Source: Timema cristinae (lineage: Eukaryota; Arthropoda; Insecta; Phasmatodea; Timematidae). Taken from it: DNA of 64,000 bases. The DNA lies in the NCBI GenBank assembly GCA_039000515.1, contig JBCFYV010011164.1, positions 50,383,192-50,447,191 on the forward strand, read 5' to 3'. This document shows, piece after piece, positions 10,546 through 25,500 of the stretch. Within the stretch, counting starts at the first letter, position 1, and every line of letters begins with the position of its first letter. The translations under genes and the position numbers were made by a program. The notes beneath the pieces are model-generated. The model was given only the letters and a program-made list of their open reading frames with translations, was not told the origin of the DNA and ran no database searches.

Positions 10546-13500
10546 GTAAGCTAAACTTGAAAGCCTGTTTGTAACACCTTCCAAGGATGAAAGAATTTGA
10601 ATTGTTATTATAAAGAATATCCTGATCAAAGTTAACATTCGTAATCAATTTTTTTTTTTTTGTAATAGTAGGAATTTTAAAATTGAGTTAATTTTACTTA
10701 AGATGGTAACAATATTGAACTTTCTGAAATGTGGCCTTCCTAGTTGACATGCCTTCTCCAGATTATTAAAATTCAACATACCATTTTTGCAATTTTTATT
10801 TAGTGTCGTGTCTTACTATCCGTTCGGGGTGTACGCTAATAAGGTAGGGATGAGGAAAGTTGAATTTTGAGGACGTGTACTTACATTTGCGTGGAAGGAG
10901 AGTGGAAACCGTTTAGGAAAAAACACTCTCATTACACTTGACCAAGGTTTGAATCTCGATCTCCCCTTCATCAGTAATCCAGTCTATTCTGACAGTGATT
11001 CATTAGACCATGTGACCACCGAAGCGGGTTTCAGTGCATTAAATAAAGCCAAGTATTGTATTGCTGGAAATTGAGTGGGGTCAGAAAATTAACAGTTTTT
11101 TAAAGTTTATTGTCTGTGCAAAAAAGCACAATAGAATCACATAATATTTAAAGATAAGTTGTGGAAATGGTAACTCATTGTTTAAAAATTAATCTGAAAT
11201 TTGTAAGAAAGCAAACACTGCCTTAAAATATGATTGAAGAATGACCTTGAACATGGGACACATATTTGATAGCTCAAGGGTGCCGGGTACTGTGTATAAA
11301 GGCAAAGATGGAGAGAAAGTGGAGTAAGGTTGAGTTGTTTGCTATGGCGAGATTGTGCGCGGCCTAATTTCCAAGAAATGACACAATAATCCTGAGTCAC
11401 TCAGATGGTAGGTCCTGACCAGCCTTTAGCTTTACTCTGTCGTATTTCTACAAGATCACATGACACGCATGAGATACCAAGACGTCACTCATTCTGTTTT
11501 CATTTTTATCTGCCTCCTCTCCATCACCACCTTTAATTTATAAACGTTCTTACATAGTGCCTTAAGTGTATCTTTCCATTTACAAAATCCTAGATTTAAT
11601 TGAGTTTGCTGAGGTGTTTCCCCAGAGCTGTGGGTTAAACAGGACAAAATACCAAGTGGGGCCACGTGGTTTGTTTATTTCCAGCGACCGAGGCCCATGA
11701 CGACGATGGTTTGCCCCATACACTGGAGCACTTGATATTCCTCGGCAGTGAGAGCTACCCCTTCAAGGGTGTGTTAGACCTTCTGGCCAACAGATGCTTG
11801 GCTTCAGGAACCAACGCTTGGACCGACACGGACCACACCTGCTACACCATGACCACTGCCGGGAGTGAGGGCTTTCTCTCCTTGATGCCAATATACATCG
11901 ACCACATTCTGTATCCCACACTGACGGTGAGGTTATTAGGTTTATAAATTCATATTAAATCTCACCAAGCTCTATCTCGTACTTCCCAAATTTTTAGAAT
12001 TGCCAATTCTGATTTTGAAATAAAATCTTATTTTTAACCTTAGATTTTTTTTATAAATCACATATAGATTCGGCTTTGGACTGTAATGCGGTCGAGTTCA
12101 GTAAGTCATCATGCGTGTAATATGTTGCCATCCCAAGGAGAATCTCAATCAAACTATCAAGTAGGAGCTTGACTGAAGTAGTTTTTCACAGGACCATGGA
12201 TTCCTAACAGAAGTCCACCACGTGACAGGTGAAGGCGAGGATGCGGGTGTGGTGTACTGCGAGATGCAAGGCCGGGAGAACACAGGGGAATCTCTGTCGT
12301 ACCTTGCCCTGCTCCGAGCCATGTACCCCGGACACTGCGGCTACAAATCCGAGACTGGTGGAGTGATGAAAAATTTGCGGGAGAGTTGTAACAACACCAA
12401 GGTATGGGCCATGAATACTCTCTCTCTCCCCCCCCCCCCCCTGTCCATTTAACAAATATAAGATTTGCTATTTCTGAAGAGGACTTGGAACAAGGACTAA
12501 GAAGCTAGGATTAGTAATGGTTTGTAAAGAATATTCCACTGCTTCATTGCTCTTACATTCTAACAACAAGCAAAGTGCCACACGTGAAGCTATTCCCCTA
12601 TTTGACTCCTAATACCCTGAAAAACATTTCAACCAGCGGTAGAGCTCTACTCCCATTCCCTAAGCCGGGACTCGAACTATCGCTGACTAGCATCATCGCT
12701 TAACTGAGAACTACTTTCACAAGGTTTATCTGACCAAAACACTCTAATAATTTTTCCCTGTAGGCAGAAGTGCCAAAAAATTGTAACTAAATTAACCTTT
12801 TAAATAATTAGAATACTATTACCCACCTTGGTGGCCGTATGGTCTGAGGCAGGGCTGTCCAACTTGAAGTTAGCTATGGGCCTCATTTTAAATTCTTGGA
12901 CAGTTTGCGCCCGCACACCTGGAAACTAGGTTTATACCATATCAACAATTTTCTTTAGTTAACTAACACAGGACATTAAAAGTATTTTAATTATCGGTAT
13001 ACAGTACAGTAAATAACATAAAATAAATTTTACACAATTTAAGTCTTCATGTTTTAGAAACTTCTGGATGATGTTACTTTTTTTTTAACATTTATTAAGT
13101 GTTGCGGTCCACAAAATATGCGGCTGAGGGCCACCAATTGGACATGACTTGGTTAAAGTGTCGCTCTCCTTTTGGATGTACTGAGGGTGGTTTTTCTGAA
13201 AATATTTTTCTACTTTTCCTCCACACAAATCCTGGTACACTTCCTCTAAATTCAACCTCCCTTGTCTCTAACGCATTAGTGTGGTTAGTACATGATGAAT
13301 ACAACCCAAACGAACAGTTAAACACAATGCTAAAGAAACAATGCTGTGTTCGTCTAACCTTCTAGGTCCGCGAGTACCACAAGAAATTCTATCGACCAGA
13401 GAATCTCACCCTCATCGTAACGGGCCAGGTGAAACCAGAGGAGGTGTTCAGAGCGCTGCAGACTGTGGAGGACAAGATAGTACTGAAGGTTAGTGGGGAA

Positions 13501-16500
13501 TGCTCGGTGACGGCTAGTTAGATAGGCTTGGTAACATGGTATTATTCATAAATTTTAAAATTACACCTGAACCCAGGGAATCGAACTCGGGACCCTCTAC
13601 TTAGCATGCCGATGCTCTATCACTGAGCTATCCAGAAATTGTCCTGTGGTCAGTTTCACTCTTCTCTCATATTTTAAGGCAGAGTCTTTGTCTTATGGAA
13701 ATATCAGCTAACAATGAGCTTTGCCTTAAAATAGGAGTGAAGAGTGAAACTGAGGACAGGATTAATCCTAGATGTCTGAGTGGTAGAGTATTGGCATGTT
13801 AGGCCAAGGTTCACGGGTTCAATTACCTCTGTTCCAGTGTCATTTTTCAATTTACGAGTATGATACCTGATGCATTTGTAACCTTTAGATCATTTTGATC
13901 TCCCAAGTTTCGATATTCATTTTTATTATTATGTGTTCTGTCTTACGACAGGTCCATTCCTTGTGTCAGTGAACTTATAATACCGCCAATGCACCCTGTC
14001 CTCTACCTCCTCTTTCAGCCCCCTAAATTTTCTTTTTTCCTCCAAGTCATCTATTATTTGAATCCTCCTCCTTCCTAAGCTCCTCTTTCTCTCAACCTTT
14101 CCTCCTATGATGTCATGCAGATGACGGTTCCTCAGACTAAAGATGTGTCTGATCCAGTTTGCTTTTTACGGAAGAATCACATCCAAAATGGTTCTCTTCT
14201 CACCCACTCTTCTTAGTACTTGTTCATTTGTCCCCCTGTCTGTCCACCTGATCTTTCTAAAAGTCCATGTTCCTGCTCCATACAGTGCAATGCTCCAAAT
14301 GTAGCATTTCATCAATTTCTTCCTCAGTTCCAAACTCAACTTGCTGGTCAGTAGTAACCTCTTCTTGTTGAAAGCTTCTTTGGCAATGACGACCCTTGAC
14401 CTAATTTCCTTGATGGAGTAGACATCCTTGCTCAGCAGACTTTCCAGTTACTTGATCTGCTCTCTGTTTTCCAACTTCTGGTTTCCAATTTTGATTTTCA
14501 GCAGCTCTTAAATTTTCTGACTTCTCAATGTTGATCTCTCTCTCCCTCTCTATACCAGCCGGTCCATCATTTCCTGCAAGAAACTAATTTTACAAACATT
14601 TGCTTTCTTCCATAAACGTGGTAGTGTTAAATCGTGTATTAAGAATACATGGTGATATCCATATTGTAAACCTGTTGATGAAGTTTTGTGACGACAGGGT
14701 TGCCTTAGTTCCTCCTCCACCTAGCTTCTAGGCGCAGGTGAGGTGGACAGTACCGAGAAAGCATGGCAGTTGTGTCAGCTTTGTTCTCTCAGAGACTTGG
14801 CTACAGAAGATATGTTTTTACTCAGGGTATAAGTTCATTGGGGATTGAAAGGATATTGTTAGGTGTAGAGTCTACTCACGATAGGTTTTTACCTGGATGA
14901 CAGTTCGAAAATCATATATTTAAGTTTTGGGTTGCCAACACTTGTGAAAGATCACTGTTTTGTATATATGTTAAGTCTTTTAATTACATGCTATATTTTC
15001 ATTAAAAATAACATAAACTTAAGTTTTCTTACACTATTTAATTACATTTACTTAATTTCTCTTTACCCAATTTGAAACCATATTTTAAACATAATTAAAA
15101 GTACTTATTCTTCGTTTTGGAATGTTGTCTATAATGTGTAATATAGTGCATACATTAGTAGCTTTTAATACGGGCATCGTATTTACTTGGAAAAGAGATA
15201 ATAGTATTTTTTTATATAAAATAAATTATTTTATGATTATTTTATCGTATTTCAAAATATTTAACTGAAAAAATATTTGTATTTACTGTGTGGGTGCATC
15301 ATTGTAAAGAACTTGTTTCCATCATGTTCAATCACATGGCTTAAATTCGCCGGTCGCCATTTGGAAGCTATATTCGTTAGACCTTTTGTGAAAGTGTTGT
15401 GAATAATAATTTTTTTAAAGTGTAATAAAACGATAAATAAGCTTTGTGTCCGATCTCATATAATTAATATTGGCCTAAATTACTTTGGTTAACTATCACA
15501 TTCATACATTACCATTTTTTTTAATTACAGCTCTCCAAAGTGACAGATGTCGGTTGTAGGTGTAGGGATATATTAGGGACTATTTTTAGTAACTTTTAGA
15601 GCTGTCATCTAAATAAACAAAGGTCATGAATGTATTTTATGTCCAGTCCATCTATATGTAGCTAGGTGGCACGACAAGTCAAAACTTCCAAACACGGGAG
15701 ATTAGTGCATATTAATATCAGTACACATATTTGGTTAAATTCAATAGTAAACTACAGAAAGGAAAGTGTCTTGTCTTTTCAATGGCTATAAACTACCCAA
15801 CATCAATCTTCACAGACGTTAACCAACAACCTAGGCCGTTAACTGTCAAAGACCGCTAGCTAGGTCATTAAAGTGAGTGCTTGTCATACTTTCTCTGGCT
15901 ATTAAAATGAGAATTAAAATAACACATTTTGGGAATGCACAGTTTCAATCTAAAGTATGCTATAGTGATATCAAATCTCTGACTCACTTACTATTATTGT
16001 ACTTTACATCCATATAAAACATTTAATATATTTCGTTACCATAAAATAAAATATCAAAATTAATGTGAAATATTTCTCCATGCCAAGAGAGGTTTGCCCA
16101 AAGTCCAGTTAGTTTTTGTCACTAGCTCATCCTGTGTATTTAAAAATATGTTTTAATAGTAACACAGAAGCATTACATTAATAATAACAATACATACTTA
16201 ATAATGAGTAAATCTATTGTTTGAGAAGTACTCAGATGTATGTACGTATTGCAAACTTTAAAATTACTAGTTTCTTAGCCCATTCCCTGACGCATGTGCA
16301 GCACAGTTGTCTGTGTAGGCCCAGCAGCCAATTTTATACTCGAATACTCTGATCCGACAAATATTTTCGCTACTCAATTATTTCCTCATCTATTATTTTA
16401 TTCATTGAACTGCTGAGGAGTTAGTATTTTTTTTACACCACTTGTAGTAGAGATTTAAAATAATGTAACATTGAATTTGGAAATAAATCTTTTCTGTGGA

Positions 16501-19500
16501 TTGGTCTAAGAAAGTGCAAGTGATGAAGTTTGAGGTGATGTTATTGTTTTGGCCACCGTTCTTGCCACACATTTTCACCAAGTTTAGGAAATGGGAAAAC
16601 GGGGAGGAAATAAATAGGGTGCATCTTGTGGAACATCTTACATATAAACTGGTGCCAATTTTATCCTCTGGAGCAGAGTTACACTGCTTTGTTGACTTGT
16701 GTGTGTTGTCAGGGTGTGCGTGATGCGTTCACACGTCCTTGGCAGTCCTCGGTACCTCCTCTATTGGACTCTGTGGATCTGGAGGTTCCATACCCATGTG
16801 ACGAAGAAGACCACGGGATGGTATATGTGGGCTGGAGGGGCCCCTCTGCAACCAAGGAGCTATACCGCATGGTCGCTTGCTCTATCCTGTTGAAATATCT
16901 CACAGACACGGCCGTCAGTCCACTTCAGAGAGATTTTGTAGAGGTGGAGGATCCTTTCGCTAGCAAGGTAACATCAGCTAGCACCACCAAGGTTCCTTAG
17001 GAGGTTACTGTTGTAATGTCTGACTGAAGGGACTTGTGCTATAATAAAGGTTGACTGTGAACTGATGTTGTAATAATGGTGTCTAGGGGTAAGGTGTCGG
17101 ACTTCTGTGCTGGGGGTCCAGGGTCAATCCTCGGTACCGGCACAGATTTATCTGATTGTCAAACCCTTCCTTCACCTCTGACAAGACGTGTACTAACCAC
17201 AACTTGTGAATGTGTGGAATGCCAGGCCTCCACCGTGGTTCGGATCCCACGTTAAACTGTAGGTCCTTCATTTCATCTCACAATCACCCTACCATTACAC
17301 ATTAGCGTAAGTGCGTATAACCCGAACAGGTAGTAAGACGCGGTGCTAATAATAATAATCATAATTTTTAATGATGATAATAATAATAATAACCACAACA
17401 ACAATAATAATAAAAGTTTACTGAAGGGACGGGTGTTGTAATAATGGCTGACTGGGAACTTGTAGAGAAGATTGTGTTCAAACTCTCAATAACCAACAGG
17501 ACCTATGTGTAGGTGTGCTACAGTCTGACTGAGAACTCCCAGTCCATGCTCTATCTCATGTTTGAGAATGTACCCAGAGACAAGCTGGCCTTTGTGAAGA
17601 CCCGTCTCACTAAGCTACTGGAATCTCTAACAGACAGGACGGAACTCCTTAACATGACAAGGATGAGGTCTGTCATCCATCGTCACATCTTGGAGACGCT
17701 GAGTCATCTCGAAAACAGTCCGCACGAGAGTGTTGCGTTCATAGCCATCGGCGACCTCTTATTTGGGACAAGCAAGGAGGATGTGAGTCTGAGCATGTTT
17801 TGTGGCTTAGGCGGACTCGATAGTCACACACTCTAACATATGTATAAGACAGTGTAGAAATACTGAACAAAGCTGTAAAGGATAGTTAGATTAGGTCTGA
17901 ATAGTAAAACACATTCTCTCTTCATTCTTCTTTTCTTCTTAAACTCTTTACACGTCCCATTTTTTACTTCTTCACACTTCCACATTTACACATTTTTAAA
18001 TGTTCCTTGAAGACACATTTAAAACAAAAATGTGTCTTCATATGAAAGAAGGACATTTCCAAACATTTAAAACTATGTGTAAATGTGGAAGTGTGGAGAA
18101 GTGAGAATTGGGGAGTGTAAAAAGTTTAAGAAGAAATGAAGAATGAAGAGAAAATGTGTTATTTTTATTCAGACCTAATCTAACTATCCTTTCAGGTTAG
18201 TTTCCTTAACTATCAATTAAAGTGTTCACCGTAGGAATTGTTTTCTGAAAGGTCTTTTACCTACCAGAAATCTATTATATAGTGGGATATTGGTAGGAAA
18301 AAAGACCTTTCAGAGAGTAATTCCTACCGTGAATGTAGTATATTTTACATTATTGTATACTGTTTCTACACTGTCTTATTATATTTTTCCAAGCCATTAG
18401 GCACCAATTCATTTTATTATTTTTACTATATTTAAAATTTTATTTTGAATTGGATAAAAAATTATTATTAAAATTAATGAAATACAGCTAGTGTGAGAAA
18501 ATTTAAGTTTATTTTATTTTATATATAAAACATTACATGTAGTTAAAAAAACTTATTATTTATAGCAAAATAGTGATATTTTACAAGTGTTGGCAACCCA
18601 ACATGTGATTTTTCAACCGCCATTCATGTAAAAAGCTGTGGTGAGTATATTACTATCTCTAAGATTTCTTCTTCCTTTGAAATGTTTCACAGAAGCAAAG
18701 GAACTTGGATATTTTGAAGTGTTGCGCACACACCCTTAGTAACTAATAAATATAAATTTTAAAAACCCAAAACCTAACTAACATGGCAGTTACAAAAGTC
18801 AGGGAGTTTAAATAAAGTCAATGGTTTGATAAAAAAAAAGTGTTGATTAGAACAGATTTTTTTAATACATACTATCGGTAGATATATATTGTGTAGTATA
18901 TTGTGTTTATAAACACATTTTCTAGTCAATCAATTATTAATTATATAACTTAAGTGAATAGGAATCACATTATGTTCAAATATATGATTAAAAACTAGAA
19001 TTAACAATAAAAATGTGTTGAACATATCTTAAAAAATAAAAAACATAATATTTATGTAGGCTTATTCATATGTATTTACATTTTCTAATGTGTTGCTGTA
19101 CAACCAAATTCGATGATGATTCATTTTAAAAGTGCTCACACTTATTAAGACTGTGAAATAAATCGTCAGGAACATGTTAGACGAATCAAAGACCACAACA
19201 TATTATATTAAACATGGGCAACCTTTTTTTAAGGCTTAGGGTGTTCTTCTGCGTCATTCTCTTCGTCCTCGTTGATGTCTGAAGTGAGCCTACTATGTCG
19301 TCTGTCAAGTATTCTAAAACAATTATGTTGTTGTCAAGAAACTTCCTTCTTCCTCTTACGACATCTCTGTTCTATTTTTTATCACTTGTTTTACTTGTGG
19401 TATCATCATTTCAGGGTTGGGCGGAGGTAAATCTCAATTTGTCTTGAAAAAAATTTGATACAGGTCTATAGAATTTTTTGCCTATATTATGTATAAAAAC

Positions 19501-22500
19501 TTTTTTTATATGTAATGTCATGGGGATTCACTTAAATTTTGATATATATTAGGGGTCTGCGAACTTGGGTTTTTTCATTCAAGTCGAGTATTTCTAAAAG
19601 CTCCAGAGTTCGAGTATTAAAATTCAAATAAAAATCTAATAAAAAAATAATTAAAATGGTTTCAACACTCGTGTTTTTAAGGACATTAAAATAACACTCA
19701 CAATTACAAAAATAAGTTAATTTTATTATAAAAGAAATTTATAAAACTAAAGAAAAAAGAAAAACAAACTACTAAGAGTAAATTTGATGAAGAAAGCCTA
19801 CCTAGGGAAAGAGGAAAAATGTGGGAAGAATCCAATGCACTTATTAACTAATTTTAAACTTAAATTATTAAACAAAACTTGGAGAAATTTTGTTTCTCAA
19901 CGTTAGTCACTGCATTGTCTAGATATGCTCAGCAGTCCTAACATGAGATGGTTGTGTTTGTGTTATAACACATTTACACAGGGATGCCAATGATAAATAT
20001 AGAGGCCATTAGGGTTTGTTTTCAAAATATGTGATCACTGTAATAAACGGAAAAATTGCCATTCACCAAGAAAAATGGTAAAAATGCTAAGCCGAGAATT
20101 TTTTTCTAAATACCGTCTGGAAAACCTGAAAAAACTTGAAAACTTATTAATTAAAGTTTTGTACCCACCCTGATTAACAACTGAAAAGAACAGGAACCTT
20201 TGAATGTTTGTTTAGAAAACCGGAACAACTACCAGAATAGACACATTTTAACTACGTGTTTAGCTCTCACATTTCCCTCCACCATAAAAATCATGACATA
20301 TCTACACGATATTTAGAGGGTCCTCCGCACCAAGGAGCTAATAACTGTGTGTCTTATATCTCCAGTTTAACCACCGTCTGAACCAAGTGGAAGATCTCCG
20401 TCTCCTGGAGAAAGAACCGGAGGAGTTCTGGGTGTCTCTCCTGAAGCAGTACCTGGTGGAGGCCCCTAGCGTTGTCGTTAGAGGGGTTCCCAGCACCAAG
20501 GAGCAGCAAGAGATGACTGACAAAGAGAAGAAGAGAGTTGAAGAGCAGAGAGCAAAGTTGGGAGAGGATGGGCTCAAGAGAAGGCTCGACTTCTTCAGGA
20601 AGCAATGGCACAGAATGAGGTCAGGTTTATATCAACCTGGTCGGGCTCAAACCAGGCTCCAGGCAATGTATTTTAGAAGTCTTATTATTGACATAAAAAA
20701 TACTATGAAATATTTATCAAAAAATTATGTGTCAGAGGACAAATTTCAAATAGGGTATTTCTTTTCCAATCAAATTGGTACTTCTGTAGATGCATTGATC
20801 TCTCTGATAAAAATAACACTTTTATTTAGTTACATCTTAATTACTAACAGACTATTTACAAGCGTGGGACAGACGGGAATAAAAAAGATTTTTTTAAACT
20901 CCAAGATATATCAACATTGAACTGTCTAAAGTTTGATTCACACGTTCGCTTAAAATAGAGAACAGAATTTTCTTAAGTGGTGCAGCGATTTACACGCTGT
21001 ATGTTGACCCATGATGCATAGCAACGCTAACTTAAAATAGCTGATTATCAACCTAGTTTATTTTCTAGTGGCTAAACATATATTTATATCATACTCCTGA
21101 TGTATGTTTTCAAATTATAGTGCCGTGTCATGGTACAATATATTATATTGTGCCGTGTCATGGTACAATATATTATATTGATACACACTTTCCATTACTG
21201 GGTTATTTCAAATCTCCTTACAACAGCCAATAAAGTTACTGCTTGCTTCTGGTTGTAGAGCACATGCATGGCTCAGATTTGATTGGCTCTCCGGTGCCGA
21301 ACATCTAGGGCAGAGCGAACAAGATAGAGATGAGTTGAACTTTAACAGAACAGCTCACACTGACGTACTGTATCTTACTGTAACTCCAAGGATATAGCTG
21401 TGAGCTTAACCTCAGGGATATAGCTGTGAGCTTAACCTCAGGGATATAGCTGTGAGCTTAACCTCAGGGATATAGCTGTGAGCTTAACCTCAGGGATATA
21501 GCTGTGAGTGTAACCTCAGGGATATAGCTGTGAGTGTAACCTCAGGGATATAGCTGTGAGTGTAACCTCGGGGATATAGCTGTGAGCGTAACCCCGGGGA
21601 TATAGCTGTCAGCATAACTCTAGGGATATAGCTGTGAGCGTAACCCCGGGATATAGTTGTGAGCGTAACCCCGGGGATATAGCTGTGAGCGTAACCCCAA
21701 GGATATAGCTGTGAGCGTAACCCCAAGGATATAGCTGTGAGCGTAACCCCGGGGATATAGCTGTGAGCGTAACCCCGGGGATATAGCTGTGAGCGTAACC
21801 CCGGGGATATAGCTGTGAGCGTAACCCCGGGGATATAGCTGTGAGCGTAACCCCGGGGATATAGCTGTGAGCGTAACCCCGGGGATATAGCTGTGAGCGT
21901 AACCCCGAGGATATAGCTGTGAGCGTAACCTCAGCGATATAGCTGTGAGTGTAACCTCAGCGATATAGCTGTGAGTGTAACCTCAGCGATATAGCTGTGA
22001 GCATAACCCTGGGGATATAGCTGTGAGCGTAACCCCGGGGATATAACTCCTGTAACTCTGCTTGTTACAGAAACCTCCACCAAAGCACATGTTGACGTCT
22101 GTTCCAATCCCCAGCATCTCCTCCATCAATTTCCATCCTCTGAAGTTCTACACAGCAGAGAGTTCTGAGCAGCACCCAAGATTCCACCTGCCCCAGGCGC
22201 CTGTCTATATGCACCTGGACCACCTGCATACTAACTTTGTCTATGTGAGTGACACCATGTATTGTTAACTTGAGTTTTGTTTACGTTCACTTTTTGAACT
22301 GACTGATTATATCAGCACATGACTTATAAACCATCTTAAATCTAGAACAGACACAATATCCAAGTCCCGGCCATTAATTTATCACTTTGAAATGGGAAAC
22401 CCACATTTCACCGATGATAAATTTTTCGGCCGTTTCACTAATTGAACTCAGGCCCCTTAAGTCAGTAGACAGATTCGCTACCAACAGAGCCAAGGTGTCG

Positions 22501-25500
22501 GACTATAAACAAATAAAAGGGAACATATTTATTATAGCTTTTACAATGAAAATAACTAGGGTTGTGCAAATAGGCATTTTTTATTTGAGTCGAGTTTGAA
22601 TAAAAACTAGTTGTTTTTGGTTTTTTTAAGTTCATGTAGTATGAATATTTCCAGTTAAAATTTTTAAATTGTAATAGATTCATGTGTAAACCATAAAAAA
22701 GTTCAAATGTAATTCTTTAGAATTACATTTTCTTATGAAAACATTTATAATCACACAAATTTGAATTTTTAAATAAATTTAATATAATTGTACATTTTTT
22801 TAATTTGAAAAAAAAAATATATATATATATATATTGAGGGACTTCTTGCTGTAAAATTATACCATAAAATTGATAAAACTAGGTATTTTTGAATAAAAGA
22901 TTGAACATGCCAAGTACTCAAATTTTTTGAGTTTTATAAAAATTGCCGCATTTTAGCAACTATTAAAACTCAACTCAAACTCACTATTTTGAGTACTTGC
23001 ACCTCCTTAAAAAGAGCACACTTCACACTGCTGCCACTGGACGAAGAGGTAGTGGTATGGTTTCCTACTAAAATCTGACTATGGTTTCAAATTATTGAAG
23101 TGCTTTTAGTTATTTGTTAGTCTTTAAATTTCATTTGTTCTTCATTTTTTACATTTCTATTCTTTTTGTATGCTGACATAGTTAGTGCCCTTTCACATGA
23201 GAGATATTTTACTGCGCGATACGAGAGAGAAAAACCCGCCTGTTTCCCATCCATTTATGTTCATTAATGTTTTAGACGTGGTATAGGATAGTGATTTTTA
23301 ACCAAAAAGGTTTTCTGGGGCCTCGAAAAATAATTTAAAATATTATTTGCTTATTACTGAACACATTTATCTTAAATTGTATGTTTTGGAAGAAATAATT
23401 CGATGATCATAAGCATGTAAGTACAGTAGACTCTCTATTTTCCGGGGTAATGGAGTGGAAGCACGGGTAATATAAATCACTGATAGTACAAATAATTCCT
23501 ATCTGTTTACTATCGCCATTCAAAATTTGCTGCCCTTTGTTTCTACTTATTTATGTGAAAATGGATTTTCCACAATGGTAAATACTAATATGAAGCAGAA
23601 TCCTGCATGTGAATAGCACTAAGTAATACAATTGAAACAAGAATAGACAAATTACCCGCCCCAGTGGCTTAGTTAGCTAATGCGCTTACTTTGTGTTGAG
23701 CTAGACTGTCGAGGACGGGGAGATCGAGGTTCAAATTTTAGTCGGGTGAACTGGGAATGGGTTTTCCTAAATAGTTTTTTCACTCTCTGCCTCTAAATTC
23801 AACCTTCCCAATTCCCAACCCATTAGCTTAATTAACACTTAAGTGTATAACCCAAACGAGTAGTAAGACGCGGTGCTAAAATGATAGACAAATTAGGGGG
23901 AAGTGTTCAACAGCAGAGGTCCCATTAAATACATTTATGTGAGTTAATTTGTTTTTTATTTGTTATTATAATCAGTATTTTAGAATAAATCTTAATGATT
24001 AATATGTTACTAAAAACCGGGGGGCCACAAAAATATTTTGGGATATTTAGGGGGCCGCAAGTAATAAAAGGTTAAGGTTAAGGTTAAGGTTATCCTATAC
24101 CACTGGTGTAGGAGACATCATGGCTGACAACGTAAACCATAAGATGGCTACATACCTTTTTTCTTTTTAGAATAACCTAAAGAAAAAATATAAAATGGTT
24201 CTAAGTACACTCAATAATTAGCTGTAGCTTACTTGAAGGTGATTTTAGTTTAAATTTTGCTAAACTACGTCAATATGACGATAAGTTTTTAAAGTATTTT
24301 CGCGTGTCAGTGGCAACATTTGAAGAGTTGCTGCATTGTTTGTCACCAAGTTTACTGAAAGCTGATACAAATGTGAAAAATGCAGTCTCACAATCAGAAA
24401 AAAAGGCAATTACGTTAAGGTACAAAAGGTAAGGAGCTTTGATTGTCAACTTAATATGTGTAATCATTGAAAATTATATAAATAATATTGTTGGACCTTA
24501 ATAATGTATATTGAAGGCCTAATTTCAATTGTGTATATATAAAGGCAATGTAACTCAAATCATAATATTAGGTAGAATATAGGGGTGTGCGAATCTCCGA
24601 AAAGTCGAAGTCGAAGGTCAAATCTCCTTCGGTTTCGACTTCGATATCTACGATAACCTTCGAATATTCGAAAAATTTCGAAGGAAGGATATAACTTCAA
24701 TAAAATATCAAAAAAATTAATTTTATCTTACTAAATATTACATATTTCAATATTTAATAATTTTAAAACCTTTACTAAACAGAATGGTAACACCGAAAAG
24801 TAATTTAACCACCATGACGTAAGCATAAATCAAAATTGGTTAAGTAAATGTTTATATTATTATATTCACTATCACCAACATAATTTTGTAAAAAATAAAA
24901 ATACCTTTAAAGAAATAACACCATGGCCACTGGTATGAAGTAGAGAAAGCGCTTTAGTTGTGCTATCATCCCAACTCGCGTCTAACGTTTAGTCCTTAAT
25001 ATTCCATCTCTTTGGAATTGTCTGTGACAAACTTATTAGTGCATTTTGACACATAAGTTTTTCATATCTTCTTTATGTTTGCTTTATTATTCATAATGGC
25101 TGATACGGAGTGTGGGAAACGAAAAAACAATGTAATTTATAATTATTATGAGAGAAATTCATATAAAAAGACATGCATATGTAAAGTCTGCAAAAGAATT
25201 TTATCAATTCTACGATGTGAGTAAAGATTAAAACTTTATTGATGATAAGCTTATCAGTAAGCCTGTGTGCATTAATTATTAATATAGGCCTTAGGTAACA
25301 AATAAGGAAATTTTCCCGATCCTTGTTACTGACAAGATCTAGATTATGTAAACGTTATTTCAGTTAAAACCGTTTATTTATTGTGATATGATATAAAAGT
25401 AGGCCTATTTGCTTATTAATTTTATTTGGTTAGTAAGTTTTTATACCATGCACTAAAGAGTTGTTTTTTTATCTTGTTGCAGCTACAACTACAACACTTA

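Noticed and set aside
12204..12455. Minus-strand ORF of 83 residues
   Set aside because: Antisense shadow of M16 exon 3.
13099..13365. ORFs on both strands between exons 3 and 4
   Set aside because: They fall in a SINE-B body; similar spurious frames occur in other SINE-B copies.
13555..13625. tRNA gene on the minus strand (GGATAGCTCAGTGATAGAGC ...)
   Set aside because: D-arm and B-box are tRNA-like, but the T stem and anticodon stem contain mismatches and no acceptor stem closes. It is one arm of an inverted repeat, so it is tRNA-derived mobile DNA.
20387..20920. 177-residue ORF as a stand-alone protein
   Set aside because: Its first part is M16 exon 7 before the frameshift. The rest runs through the donor at 20620 into intron.
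24062..24095. Telomere-like GGTTAA repeats
   Set aside because: Only about four units, and not the TTAGG motif typical of insects; a simple-sequence coincidence.
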